DNA of 64,000 nt from Streptomyces sp. SID8352 (GTDB taxonomy: Bacteria; Actinomycetota; Actinomycetes; Streptomycetales; Streptomycetaceae): assembly GCF_009862265.1 (NCBI RefSeq), contig NZ_WWGX01000064.1:20710-84709 (forward strand), read 5' to 3'. The position numbers were made by a program, and so were the translations under genes. Of the stretch, positions 9,734 to 18,110 are shown one piece after another. The stretch's first letter is position 1, and each line of letters starts with the position of its first letter. The notes beneath the pieces are model-generated. The model searched no databases and had not been told where the DNA came from. It saw nothing but the letters and a program-made list of their open reading frames with translations.

Positions 9734-10662
9734 CCGCGCTGCGGGCCGTGTCGGCCCATCTCCCATCCCGGAGCGTGCCGGTGGCCGACCTCCAGGAGGA
9801 ACTGGATCTGTCCGACGACCAGCTCCGGGTCATGCGCCGGGTGTTCGGGCTCTCCCGGGTGCTGCGCGAGCCCGAGGGCACGGTGACCGACCTGATGCTC
9901 GCCACCGCCCGGGGGATGGCGGCCCTGCGGGGGCGCGAGCATCTGGTGCGCTATGTCGTCCAGGCCCGCACCATGCCTGCCGTCGCGCCCTACCCGGTCA
10001 ATCCGCTGCACGAGGTGCGCGACGCGCTCGGCCTGGGCCACGCCCAGGTGTTCAGCGTCTTCCAGCACGCCTGCGCCTCCGGTCTGCTCGCGGTGGACCT
10101 GTGCGGCAAGCTGCTGGCCTCCGACGGCGACCCGGAGGCGCTGGCCCTCGTGCTGACCGGGGAGAAGACCTTCACCCCGGCCGCGCGGACGGTGCCCGGC
10201 ACCGCCGTCAACGGCGAGGCGTCGGCCGCGGTCCTGGTCGGTGTCGGCGGGGACCGCGACCGGGTGCTCGGCTACGCGACCCGCACCCACGGCCGGTTCA
10301 ACGCCGCCCTCTCGCTGACCCCCGAGGTGGCGGCGCAGTTCCAGCAGGCGTACCCCGCGGCCCTGGCCGAGGTGCTGCTGGCAGCCGCCGAGCGGGCCGG
10401 GACGGCCCTCGGCGACCTGGCGCTGATCCTGCCGCACAACGTCAACCGGGTCTCCTGGGTGCGGCTCTGCCGGGACCTCGGCGTCCCGCTGGACAAGGTG
10501 CTGCTGGACAACGTGCCCGTCACCGGGCACTGCTTCTGCGCGGATCCCTTCCTCAACTACCGCACCGCCGCCGACCGGGGACTGCTGCGCCCCGGCGACC
10601 GCTATCTGATGGCGGCGGTCGGCCTCGGCGCGACCTTCTCCGCCATGGTGCTCGAACACTGA
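9730..10662 (+). CDS. KAS III (FabH)-like condensing or acyl-transfer enzyme
   Basis: 310 residues, FabH length. The nucleophile is Cys115 in VFQHACASGLLAVD. The catalytic His is His236 in LPHNVNRVSW. At the third position (Asn of GNTSAAS in FabH) it reads VTGHCFCADP, giving His267, so the triad would be Cys-His-His. KAS III enzymes condense an acyl thioester with malonyl-ACP, and variants act as acyltransferases. Here it may extend or transfer the chain carried by the preceding ACP, possibly joining it to the aminoacyl group made by the next genes. That is inference. The GTG start overlaps the ACP stop by 4 bases. Confidence 0.8.
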   Translation: MTALRAVSAHLPSRSVPVADLQEELDLSDDQLRVMRRVFGLSRVLREPEGTVTDLMLATARGMAALRGREHLVRYVVQARTMPAVAPYPVNPLHEVRDALGLGHAQVFSVFQHACASGLLAVDLCGKLLASDGDPEALALVLTGEKTFTPAARTVPGTAVNGEASAAVLVGVGGDRDRVLGYATRTHGRFNAALSLTPEVAAQFQQAYPAALAEVLLAAAERAGTALGDLALILPHNVNRVSWVRLCRDLGVPLDKVLLDNVPVTGHCFCADPFLNYRTAADRGLLRPGDRYLMAAVGLGATFSAMVLEH

Positions 10663-10718
10663 CCACCGGACCCGGCGGCACCGACCACCGGACCCGACAG
10701 AAAGGAGTGGTCACCGCG

Positions 10719-12089
10719 ATGCAGGACTTCATGGGCCGGCTGCGGACAGCGCTCACCGGCTCGCCCGACACCCCGCTCGTCCTCCTCGGCAACTTCGAGG
10801 TGGAGGACGAATGGGCCCGCGGCGAGCCCGGTCTGCCGCGGGTCGCCTTCACCGGGGGCGGCGCGGTCGTCCACCGCATGGACGAGTTCACGCTGCTGCT
10901 GGCCGGCAAGGGGGACCATGTCGTCCTCAAGGCGGCGCCCGACCCGGAACACCTGGGCTACCTGGAGGAACTGGGCCTGGACCTGCCCCGGGTGCACACC
11001 GTCTCCGGCGGCGACCCCCGGCAGACCGTCACCCGGGACGCCCTCGCGGACCCCGCCCTCCAGGAGGCACTGCGCGCGCTCGGGCCCGGCGCGCGGATAG
11101 TCCCGCACGGCACCTCCGTCCTGGAGGAGGAGCTGTCCGCCCTGACCGGACTGCCCCTGGGTGCCCCGCCCGCGGCGGTCTGCAAGGCCGTCAACAGCAA
11201 GATCTACAGCCGGGCGGCGGCCGACGCGGCCGGGCTGCGTCAGGCCCCCGGCTGGACCTGCGGGAACCTCTCCGAACTCGACGCCGCCCTCGACCGGGCC
11301 CGTGCCCTGCTGCGGTCCGGCCGCCGGGCCGTCGTCAAGGACGCCTTCGGCGTGTCCGGCAAGGGCATCAGCGTCCTCGACGACGAGCGCAGGCTCGACA
11401 CGCTCCAGCGGATGATCGCCCGGCGCGCGGAGCGCTCCGGCGACGACCGGGTGGTGCTGGTGGTGGAGGAGTGGGTCGACAAGGCCGCCGACCTCAACTA
11501 CCAGTTCACCGTGGGCCGGGACGGCTCGGTCCACTTCGACTTCGTCAAGGAGGCGATCACCGAGGGCGGTGTGCACAAGGGGCACCGCTTCCCGGCGCGG
11601 CTGACCGCGCTCCAGCACGACGCGGTGCGGCACGCCGCCGAGGCACTGGCCGAACGGCTGGCCGCGGACGGGTACTTCGGAGTCGTCGGCGTCGACGCGA
11701 TGACCGACCCGAAGGGCGGCGTCTACCCGGTGGTCGAGATCAACGCCCGCCACAACATGTCGACGTACCAGTCGCGGCTGCAGGAGGCGTTCATCGGCCC
11801 CGGGCGGCACGCTCTGGCGCGGCACTACCCGGTCCGGCTGCGGACGCCGCTCGGCTTCGGACGGCTGCGCGGACTGCTGGGCGACCTGCTGTTCACCGGT
11901 TCCGGCGGCGGACTGCTGGTGAACAACTTCGCGACCGTCAACGCGGCCGCCGGCGGGGACGGCACCTCCTACGAGGGCAGGCTCCACGGCCTGCTGATCG
12001 GGGACTCCCCCCGGTCCCTGGACAGCACCGACGAAGCGATCACGGCCCGGCTGGCCGCGCTCAGGGAAGAGGACGGTCATGACGGGTGA
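10719..12089 (+). CDS. ATP-grasp ligase, BtrJ-like: amino acid to carrier protein
   Basis: 456 residues. A preATP-grasp N-terminal domain (PLVLLGNFEVEDEW) precedes the ATP-grasp fold: VVKDAFGVSGKGISVLDD (glycine-rich loop) at about residues 205-222, VVEEWVDKAADLNYQF, and metal-binding VEINARHNMST. In butirosin biosynthesis BtrJ ligates L-glutamate to the carrier protein BtrI, and BtrK, a PLP decarboxylase, then acts on the thioester. The same ligase, decarboxylase and carrier genes lie adjacent here. The ATG at 10719 has AAAGGAG 11 bases upstream. A GTG at 10707 is in frame but overlaps that ribosome site. The substrate amino acid cannot be read from the sequence. Confidence 0.8.
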   Translation: MQDFMGRLRTALTGSPDTPLVLLGNFEVEDEWARGEPGLPRVAFTGGGAVVHRMDEFTLLLAGKGDHVVLKAAPDPEHLGYLEELGLDLPRVHTVSGGDPRQTVTRDALADPALQEALRALGPGARIVPHGTSVLEEELSALTGLPLGAPPAAVCKAVNSKIYSRAAADAAGLRQAPGWTCGNLSELDAALDRARALLRSGRRAVVKDAFGVSGKGISVLDDERRLDTLQRMIARRAERSGDDRVVLVVEEWVDKAADLNYQFTVGRDGSVHFDFVKEAITEGGVHKGHRFPARLTALQHDAVRHAAEALAERLAADGYFGVVGVDAMTDPKGGVYPVVEINARHNMSTYQSRLQEAFIGPGRHALARHYPVRLRTPLGFGRLRGLLGDLLFTGSGGGLLVNNFATVNAAAGGDGTSYEGRLHGLLIGDSPRSLDSTDEAITARLAALREEDGHDG

Positions 12090-13380
12090 GTTCCAGGTCC
12101 AGGGGCTGGGCGTAGGCCGGCTCGCCGAGGAGTTCGGCACTCCGCTGTACCTGTACGACGGCGCGGTGCTGCGCGCGCAGTTCGACGGGCTGCGCTCGCG
12201 GCTGCACCCGGCGCTGGAGATGTTCCTCTCGCTGAAGGCCAACCCGAACGTCTCGGTCTGCGCCCTGCTGCACTCGCTGGGCGCGCGGGCCGAGGTCTCC
12301 TCGATGGCCGAGCTGGTGACCGCGCTGCGGGCCGGCGTCCCGGCGCACGACATCATCTTCCTCGGGCCCGGCAAGAGCCGCGAGGAGATCGACGCCTGCC
12401 TCGCCGAGGGCGTCCTTGCCGTCGTCGTGGAGTCCTTCGGCGAGCTGGAACTCGTCGACGAACTGGCCGCGGCGCGGGGTGTGGTGGCCCCGGTGGCCCT
12501 GCGGGTCAACCCGAGCTTCTCGGTCAAGGGCTCCGGTCTCACCATGGGCGGCAAGCCCCGTCAGTTCGGCATCGACGAGGAGCAGTTGCTGGCCGCCGGG
12601 GACCTGGCCGAACGGCACCCGCACGTACGGCTGATGGGGGTGCACGCCTATCTGGGCACCCGCATCCTCAACGAGGACGTCATCGTCGAGAACTCGGCCC
12701 GCGTCCTCGACCTCGCGGAGCGGGTCTCGGCCCGGCTGGGCTTCGCCCTCGAACTCGTCGACATCGGCGGGGGGCTGGGCGTCGGCTACTTCGAGAAGGA
12801 GCGGGACCTGGACCCGGAGGTGCTGACCCAGGGCCTCAACCCGCTGATCGAGACCTTCACCCGGGCCCACCCGGGCACCCGGCTGCTGCTGGAGCTGGGC
12901 CGCTACCTGACGGCCCCGGCCGGCACCTACGTGGTCCGGGTCCGCTACGTGAAGACCTCGATGGGCGAGAACTTCGCCGTCGCCGACGGGGGAACCAACC
13001 ACCACATGGCGGCCGTCGGCATCGGTTCCTTCGTCAAGCGCAACTTCCCGATGCGGCTCCTCAACCGCCTCGACGAGCCCGCCGACCAGCCGTGGGTGGT
13101 CACCGGCCCGCTCTGCACCCCCAACGACACCATCGGCAAGAACGTCCTGCTGCCGCCCGTCCGGGTCGGCGACCTCATCGGCGTCGACCGCTCCGGTGCC
13201 TACGGGCCCACCGCCTCGCCGGTCTTCTTCCTGAGCCACGGCTACCCGGCGGAGGTCCTTGTGGACGGCGGCCGGGCCCATCTGGTCCGCGACCGCGACA
13301 CCACCGACGACCTGCTGGGCCGCCAGCACCGCTACGACCCCCCGGCCGCCGAGGCCGGGACCCGCACCGAAGGGAACTGA
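12079..13380 (+). CDS. PLP-dependent fold-III decarboxylase, BtrK/diaminopimelate decarboxylase-like
   Basis: 433 residues of the alanine-racemase-fold (type III) PLP family. The PLP lysine is Lys53 in FLSLKANPN. Also present are the barrel motif MGVHAYLGTR, the glycine loop VDIGGGLGVGYF, the phosphate/substrate segment ELGRYLTAPAG and the C-terminal active-site Cys region TGPLCTPNDTI. Family members decarboxylate meso-diaminopimelate, ornithine or, for BtrK, a glutamyl-carrier protein. Lying between an ATP-grasp aminoacyl ligase and a carrier protein it most likely decarboxylates a carrier-bound amino acid. It overlaps the ligase gene by 11 bases. Confidence 0.86.
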   Translation: MTGEFQVQGLGVGRLAEEFGTPLYLYDGAVLRAQFDGLRSRLHPALEMFLSLKANPNVSVCALLHSLGARAEVSSMAELVTALRAGVPAHDIIFLGPGKSREEIDACLAEGVLAVVVESFGELELVDELAAARGVVAPVALRVNPSFSVKGSGLTMGGKPRQFGIDEEQLLAAGDLAERHPHVRLMGVHAYLGTRILNEDVIVENSARVLDLAERVSARLGFALELVDIGGGLGVGYFEKERDLDPEVLTQGLNPLIETFTRAHPGTRLLLELGRYLTAPAGTYVVRVRYVKTSMGENFAVADGGTNHHMAAVGIGSFVKRNFPMRLLNRLDEPADQPWVVTGPLCTPNDTIGKNVLLPPVRVGDLIGVDRSGAYGPTASPVFFLSHGYPAEVLVDGGRAHLVRDRDTTDDLLGRQHRYDPPAAEAGTRTEGN

Positions 13381-13385
13381 CCACC

Positions 13386-13640
13386 ATGTCCGACCTCACC
13401 CGCGCCACCGTCGTCACCCGGATCAACGAGTCGCTCGGCCAGGTCCTCAAGCGCGACCTGGAGCCCGGCGACGACTCGCCCCGCCTCTTCGACGACCTCG
13501 GCCTGGACTCCACCAGCGTGTTGGAACTGCTGATGCGGCTGGAGGACGAACTGGGGATCGAGTTCGACACCGACTCGCTGGAGCAGCACCACTTCGACAC
13601 CGTCGGCACCCTCGCCGACTACGTGATCGAGCAGGCCTGA
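13386..13640 (+). CDS. Acyl/aminoacyl carrier protein, BtrI-like
   Basis: 84 residues. The phosphopantetheine site is Ser in GLDSTSVLELLMRLEDELG, followed by the acidic recognition helix and HHFDTVGTLADYVI. It starts 6 bases after the decarboxylase stop. By analogy with BtrI it should receive the amino acid from the ATP-grasp ligase and present it to the decarboxylase. It is clearly distinct from the first ACP of the operon, so the operon has two carrier-bound intermediates to join. Confidence 0.88.
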   Translation: MSDLTRATVVTRINESLGQVLKRDLEPGDDSPRLFDDLGLDSTSVLELLMRLEDELGIEFDTDSLEQHHFDTVGTLADYVIEQA

Positions 13641-13643
13641 CCC

Positions 13644-14561
13644 ATGTACCTGAGCGCCGCGGCCACCCTGGCCGCAGCCCCCGGGCCGGGCCCGGTCCGC
13701 CTGCCCCTGCGGGTGCGGGGGATCACGGCCCGGCGCTTCGGGCCCGGCCGGCGGTTCGTCCGCGGGGGCCCGGTCCCCTGGCTGGAGCACTACTTCGCCG
13801 ACCTGTCCGAGATCCACGGCGTGGGGCTGCGCCCCGGCTTCCTGGACGGCACGACCCGCAACAGCTACGCCGAGATGGCCGCCGAAGCGGTGGGCGCCCT
13901 CGGCCCGTTCGGCGGCCCGGTCGACCTGCTGGCCACCGCCCACGCCGTCGAGGACTCCGACATGGAGCGCTCGCCGACCGGCTACGTCTGCGAGCTGCTC
14001 CCGGGCGACCCGCTGCCGGTCGGGGTGAGCGACCAGGGTTCCGCGGCCCCCTTCACCGCGCTGCGGCTGACCGGCGAGTACGTCCGCCCCGGTGGCCTCG
14101 CCCGGGGGGTCCTGATCGCCCTCGACCAGTCCAGCCGCCCGTACACGGCACCCGTGCCGCCGGAGCGGGCGGTCACCGCCGACTGCGCGGTGGGGCTGCT
14201 GCTCACCGCCGACGAGGACGCGGACACCCGCCTCGCCCAGTGGACCGGCGTACGGCCGGGCGCGGTGGCCGGACTGCTGGCGGGGGCCCTCGCCGCGGAA
14301 CCCGCCCCCGGGGTGCTGCTCGCCGGGGCCGGGGTGGATCCGGGCCGGGACCTCCCCGGTGCCGCCGGGGGCGCCGGGCGGCTGGTCACCACCGCCCGGG
14401 GACTGCCCTGCACCGGGGTGTGGGAGGAACTCGCCCGCCTGGTGCCCGCCCCGGGCGGCGCGCCGGAGCGGGTGACCCTCGTCGAGTACGAGCGGGCGCT
14501 CGGCCACCTCTGCCTGTGCTCGGTGACCCTGCGTCCGCGAGAAGAGGAGACCGGCCGATGA
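13644..14561 (+). CDS. Thiolase-fold (ketosynthase-like) protein without the catalytic Cys
   Basis: 305 residues. The layout resembles the KAS III/thiolase fold: a DLLATAHAVEDSD strand like the N-terminal KAS III sheet, then GVSDQGSAAPFTALRL where condensing enzymes have the nucleophile-Cys helix, then RGVLIALDQSS like the LVVGSE-type strand, and a shorter C-terminal half (GLPCTGVWEELARL). The expected Cys is absent (DQGSAAP). A non-catalytic partner, analogous to a chain-length factor, or a new acyl-transfer role would fit. Homology is read by eye and needs structural confirmation. It starts 3 bases after the ACP stop and overlaps the next gene by 4 bases. Confidence 0.5.
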   Translation: MYLSAAATLAAAPGPGPVRLPLRVRGITARRFGPGRRFVRGGPVPWLEHYFADLSEIHGVGLRPGFLDGTTRNSYAEMAAEAVGALGPFGGPVDLLATAHAVEDSDMERSPTGYVCELLPGDPLPVGVSDQGSAAPFTALRLTGEYVRPGGLARGVLIALDQSSRPYTAPVPPERAVTADCAVGLLLTADEDADTRLAQWTGVRPGAVAGLLAGALAAEPAPGVLLAGAGVDPGRDLPGAAGGAGRLVTTARGLPCTGVWEELARLVPAPGGAPERVTLVEYERALGHLCLCSVTLRPREEETGR

Positions 14562-15232
14562 CCGCCGTCCGAGAGGAACCCGGCGACGCGATCCGCCGTA
14601 CCGCGCGCGAGCACGGGCTGGTGGCGGCGCTGACCGCGCTCCAGGCCGAGGTGGCGCCCGACGCGCTCCCGTTGGGCCCGGCGGGCCACGCCCTGCTGCC
14701 GGCGGGACCCGTCGGGAGCGCGCGCGGCGTGCTGCGCGGCGGGCGCGCCGCCCCGCGCGACCGGGCCGCCGAGTCCGCGCCGCGGACCGTGCGGCTGCAC
14801 GGCGAGGTGCTCGTCGCGCTGCGCCATCCGCTGCCGCCCGGCCCCGACGACCCGTGCGACCGATGGGTGCTGGGCCTCGCCCGGCTGCGGCTCGGCCTCT
14901 CCGAGGCCCTGCTCGACGACTGCGTCGAGTACCTGTCCGCCCGCACCTTCGGGGGCAGTCCGCTGCTGACGCGGCAGCTGGTCGGGGACAGTCTCGCCGA
15001 GGCCCTGACCGAACACCTTGAACTGCGTGGACTGCTCGGCCCCGGGGCCCGGTTCACGGCCGGGGAGCTGACCGCCCTGCACCGCGCCGTGACCCGCGCC
15101 GACCGCGTCCTGCTGCGGCTGCTCGGCGGCCACGGCTTCCGGGCCGACGGCCCCGGCCAGAGCGCCCACGTCTCCGAACTGCTCGCGGACGTCTACGCCG
15201 CGGCCCCGGCCGGTAACGAGGTTGCCCCGTGA
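14558..15232 (+). CDS. Protein resembling only the C-terminal helical domain of an acyl-CoA dehydrogenase
   Basis: 224 residues. The segment RWVLGLARLRLGLSEALLDDC, continuing through YLSARTFGGSPLLTRQLVGD, matches the ACAD C-terminal helical domain, where helices carry the R-x-x-G-x-P-L-x-x-x-Q pattern that contacts FAD. The N-terminal and beta domains are missing. It is followed with 4-base overlap by a full-length ACAD, so it may be a partner subunit or a split remnant. Intact reading frame, good codon bias and coupling on both sides argue that it is expressed rather than decayed. Confidence 0.55.
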   Translation: MTAVREEPGDAIRRTAREHGLVAALTALQAEVAPDALPLGPAGHALLPAGPVGSARGVLRGGRAAPRDRAAESAPRTVRLHGEVLVALRHPLPPGPDDPCDRWVLGLARLRLGLSEALLDDCVEYLSARTFGGSPLLTRQLVGDSLAEALTEHLELRGLLGPGARFTAGELTALHRAVTRADRVLLRLLGGHGFRADGPGQSAHVSELLADVYAAAPAGNEVAP

Positions 15233-16392
15233 CCCTGCTCGACGAACGGCTCCGCACCCTCAGGCACACCGCGCGGGAGTGGGCCGAGCGGATCCGCCCG
15301 CTGGCGCTCCCGCTGGAGGAGGACCCCGAGCGCGTCCGCGACCACCTGGACCTGCCGCTGTTCTCCTATCTGTCCCGCACCCCCGTCCCCCGGGAGTACC
15401 AGCCCGACCCGATCAGGGTCGACGGGGAGGCCTACTACGGCACCGGGGGGCTGGAGCGGGTGGTGTTCTGCGAGGAGATCGCCGCCGTCGACGCGGGGAT
15501 GCTGCTGGCCGCGCCCGGCCCCTCGCTCTCCGGTGTGCTGGTCGCCCTGCTCGGCGACCGGGAGCAGCAGTCCTGGTTCTACGGGCGGCTGATGGAGCGT
15601 CCGTCGTGGACCTTCCTCGCCCTCACGGAGCCCGACCGGGGCTCCGACGCGGCCGCGCTCACCACCGCCCTCACCCCCGGGGAGGAGGACGGTCCGCTGC
15701 TGCTGAACGGTGCCAAGCGGTTCATCGGCAACGCGGCGCGCAGCGAGTTCGGCGTGGTCTTCGCCCGGACCCGGCCCGGCCCGCTCGGCGTGGTGGCCGC
15801 GCTCGTCGAGACCGGCCGGCCCGGCTTCGAGGCGGTGCCGTTCGAGACCGTCGGACTGCGCGGCAACCAGATCTGCGAGGTCCGCCTCACCGATGTCGAG
15901 GTGCCCGCCGAGCGGGTCCTCGGCCGCCATCTGTCCCCCACCCGGCGCGGGCTGATGGGCGCCGTCCAGGGCTTCAACCGGCTGCGCCCCGGGGTCGCCG
16001 CCCTCGCCCTGGGCATCGCCCGCGGCGCGTACGAGTACGTCGTGGCGAACCGGCGGGCCCCGCGCGCGCACGAGGCGGCGGCACTGGAGCGCATGGCGCT
16101 GCGGATCGAGGGGGTGCGGCGGCTGGTGTACCGGGCGGGCGCGGCCGTCGACCGGGACGACCCGGGACTGGGCGCCCTGGCCTCGGCCGCGAAGGCGCGG
16201 GCCGCCCAACTGGCCGAGGAGGTCACCCTGGAGGCCCTGGAGTACTTCGGTCCCGGGGCCCGTCTGGAGCATCCGCTGCTGGACAAGTTCGCCCGGGACG
16301 CGCGCGGGGTGGAGTTCATGGAGGGCACCCGCAACATCCAGCGGCTCAACCTGTTCCAGGGTCTGTCCCAGGGGAAGATCGACCGTGACTGA
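15229..16392 (+). CDS. Acyl-CoA dehydrogenase, full-length, catalytic Glu present
   Basis: 387 residues, standard ACAD length. Key segments are FLALTEPDRGSDAAAL, NGAKRFIGNAAR and the C-terminal FMEGTRNIQRLNLF, which keeps the Glu base of the YEGT motif (unlike the two long ACADs upstream). The GTG start is coupled to the preceding ACAD-C-domain gene. Acyl-CoA or acyl-ACP dehydrogenation is likely; it may act on the amino-acid-derived chain or add a further double bond. Its stop overlaps the exporter start by 8 bases. Confidence 0.85.
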   Translation: MTLLDERLRTLRHTAREWAERIRPLALPLEEDPERVRDHLDLPLFSYLSRTPVPREYQPDPIRVDGEAYYGTGGLERVVFCEEIAAVDAGMLLAAPGPSLSGVLVALLGDREQQSWFYGRLMERPSWTFLALTEPDRGSDAAALTTALTPGEEDGPLLLNGAKRFIGNAARSEFGVVFARTRPGPLGVVAALVETGRPGFEAVPFETVGLRGNQICEVRLTDVEVPAERVLGRHLSPTRRGLMGAVQGFNRLRPGVAALALGIARGAYEYVVANRRAPRAHEAAALERMALRIEGVRRLVYRAGAAVDRDDPGLGALASAAKARAAQLAEEVTLEALEYFGPGARLEHPLLDKFARDARGVEFMEGTRNIQRLNLFQGLSQGKIDRD

Positions 16393-17818
16393 CCCGGCGG
16401 GGGCGGCCCGGGGCCCGGCCCGGTCCGTGCTGCGGATCGCCGCGCCGATGCTCCCCGCCGACGTCGTCGCCGTCCTCGTCCCCCTCGCCGTGCTCGCGCT
16501 CATGGGCCGGATGGACGGGGACGCCCACTACGTCCGGGCGCTGTTCATGCCGGTGCAGTTCCTGTTCCTCGCGCTCACGGCGGGCGTCGGCGCGGGCAAC
16601 CAGGTGGCCGCCGCCGTCGCGCACGGTGCCGGGGACCTCCGGGCGGCCGGGGCGGCGCTGCGCGCCAACGCCCGGCTGGCGGCGGGCGCGGGGGCGGCGT
16701 TCAGCGTGCTGCTGATCGTCCTGGCGCCGCTGCTGGGCGACCTGATGGGGGTCTCCGGCGCCGCGCGGGACGACTTCACGGCGTTCCTGCGGGCCATCGC
16801 CCCGGCCTCGGCGCTGCTGCTGGGGCCGGCGCTGACGGCGACCACCCTGCGCGGCTGCGGTCTCGCCCGGCAGGCGGCGGCGGTGACCCTGCTGGCCGCG
16901 CTGACGGAGGTCGGCGGGGTCGCACTGCTCGGGATGGGCGCGGGTCTCGGGATCGACGGGGTGGCGCCGGCCGTCGCGCTGTCGGGGCTGGCCGGGACGG
17001 CGCTCGGCTGGGCGCTGCTGCGCCGGGCCGGGCTCCTCGGCCCGGCGGCCGGACGGCCGGGGCCGGTGCCCGTGCGGGCCGCGGCCCGGCGACTGCTGGC
17101 CGTCGGCGTCCCGGTCGGCGCCTCCTACCTGGTGATCTGCGCCTCCAATCTGGCGCTGATGCGGATCCTGGCACCGTTCGGCCCGTCGGTGCAGTCCGGC
17201 TACGCCAACGCGGCGACCCTGCAAACGCTGCTGATCATGCCGGGGCTGGTGCTCGGCTCGGCCACCGCCATCGTGCTGAACGGCCATCGCGGCGCGGGCC
17301 GCAGCCGGTCGCTGAGCCCCGCGCTGCACGCCGGACTGCGCATCACGGCCGGGGCGTACGCGGTGCTCGCCGCGGTCTCCTACACCGGGCGCGACCTGTT
17401 CGCCGGGCTGATGTCCGGCGAACCGCGGATCGCCGCCGAGACCTCCCTCTACCTGGGGACGGTGGGGCTCAGCTATCTGCTGATGGGCCTGGTGCTGGCC
17501 GCGCTGACGGTCCTGGAACAGGTCGGCGGCGGGCCCGCGGCGCTGGCCATGAACGCCGTGTACTTCGTGGGCGCGGTGAGCGTCGGCGGGTGGCTGGCCG
17601 CCTCGTCGGGGCCCGTCGCCCTCTACCGGACCATCGCGGCGTTCAACGGGCTCGGGGTGGCGGCGGTGGTGGTGACCGTGCTGTTCGTCCGCCGGGTCGC
17701 CGCCCGGGAAGGGGCCGGCCGGTCCCCGGACGCGGACGCCCCCGGAGAAGTGGCGGCGGCCGGTGCGGCGGTCCCGGACCGGGGTTCCGTCGCCGGGGGT
17801 GGTGCGACGGGCCCCTGA
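16385..17818 (+). CDS. MATE-family multidrug/metabolite exporter
   Basis: 477 residues with about 12 hydrophobic segments and short Arg-rich loops. The two-fold symmetry expected of MATE transporters is visible (FLFLALTAGVGAGNQVAAAV in the N-half, LLIMPGLVLGSATAIVLNGH in the C-half). It should export the operon product, or a precursor, across the membrane using an ion gradient. The GTG start lies inside the ACAD gene end. The C-terminal tail is Pro/Gly/Ala-rich and probably disordered. This is the last strictly overlapping gene before a 292-base gap. Confidence 0.8.
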   Translation: MTDPAGAARGPARSVLRIAAPMLPADVVAVLVPLAVLALMGRMDGDAHYVRALFMPVQFLFLALTAGVGAGNQVAAAVAHGAGDLRAAGAALRANARLAAGAGAAFSVLLIVLAPLLGDLMGVSGAARDDFTAFLRAIAPASALLLGPALTATTLRGCGLARQAAAVTLLAALTEVGGVALLGMGAGLGIDGVAPAVALSGLAGTALGWALLRRAGLLGPAAGRPGPVPVRAAARRLLAVGVPVGASYLVICASNLALMRILAPFGPSVQSGYANAATLQTLLIMPGLVLGSATAIVLNGHRGAGRSRSLSPALHAGLRITAGAYAVLAAVSYTGRDLFAGLMSGEPRIAAETSLYLGTVGLSYLLMGLVLAALTVLEQVGGGPAALAMNAVYFVGAVSVGGWLAASSGPVALYRTIAAFNGLGVAAVVVTVLFVRRVAAREGAGRSPDADAPGEVAAAGAAVPDRGSVAGGGATGP

Positions 17819-18110
17819 CCCGGCCCGGGGCGCCCGGACAGCGGGCCGGTGACGGCCACCCCGTCGCCGCCGCGCACGCCCAACCGGGCCACCGGGCCAC
17901 CGGCCGCTCCCCCGCACGGCCCGCCCGTACGACCCCGCGTCGCCCACGGCACCTGCGGCACTCGCGGTCCGCGCACCGGGCGGCACACCCGTCCGCGTGC
18001 CCGGCCCGATCCACCTGCCCGCACGACACCCACGGCCCGCACGGACCACTGGTCCCCGGACCCGCACGACACGCACGACACGCACCGAACGACCCGCACA
18101 GGGGGATGAG

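Noticed and set aside
12079..13380. Primary-metabolism diaminopimelate decarboxylase LysA
   Set aside because: Its position between an aminoacyl-carrier ATP-grasp ligase and a carrier protein, in a secondary-metabolism operon, favours a BtrK-like role.
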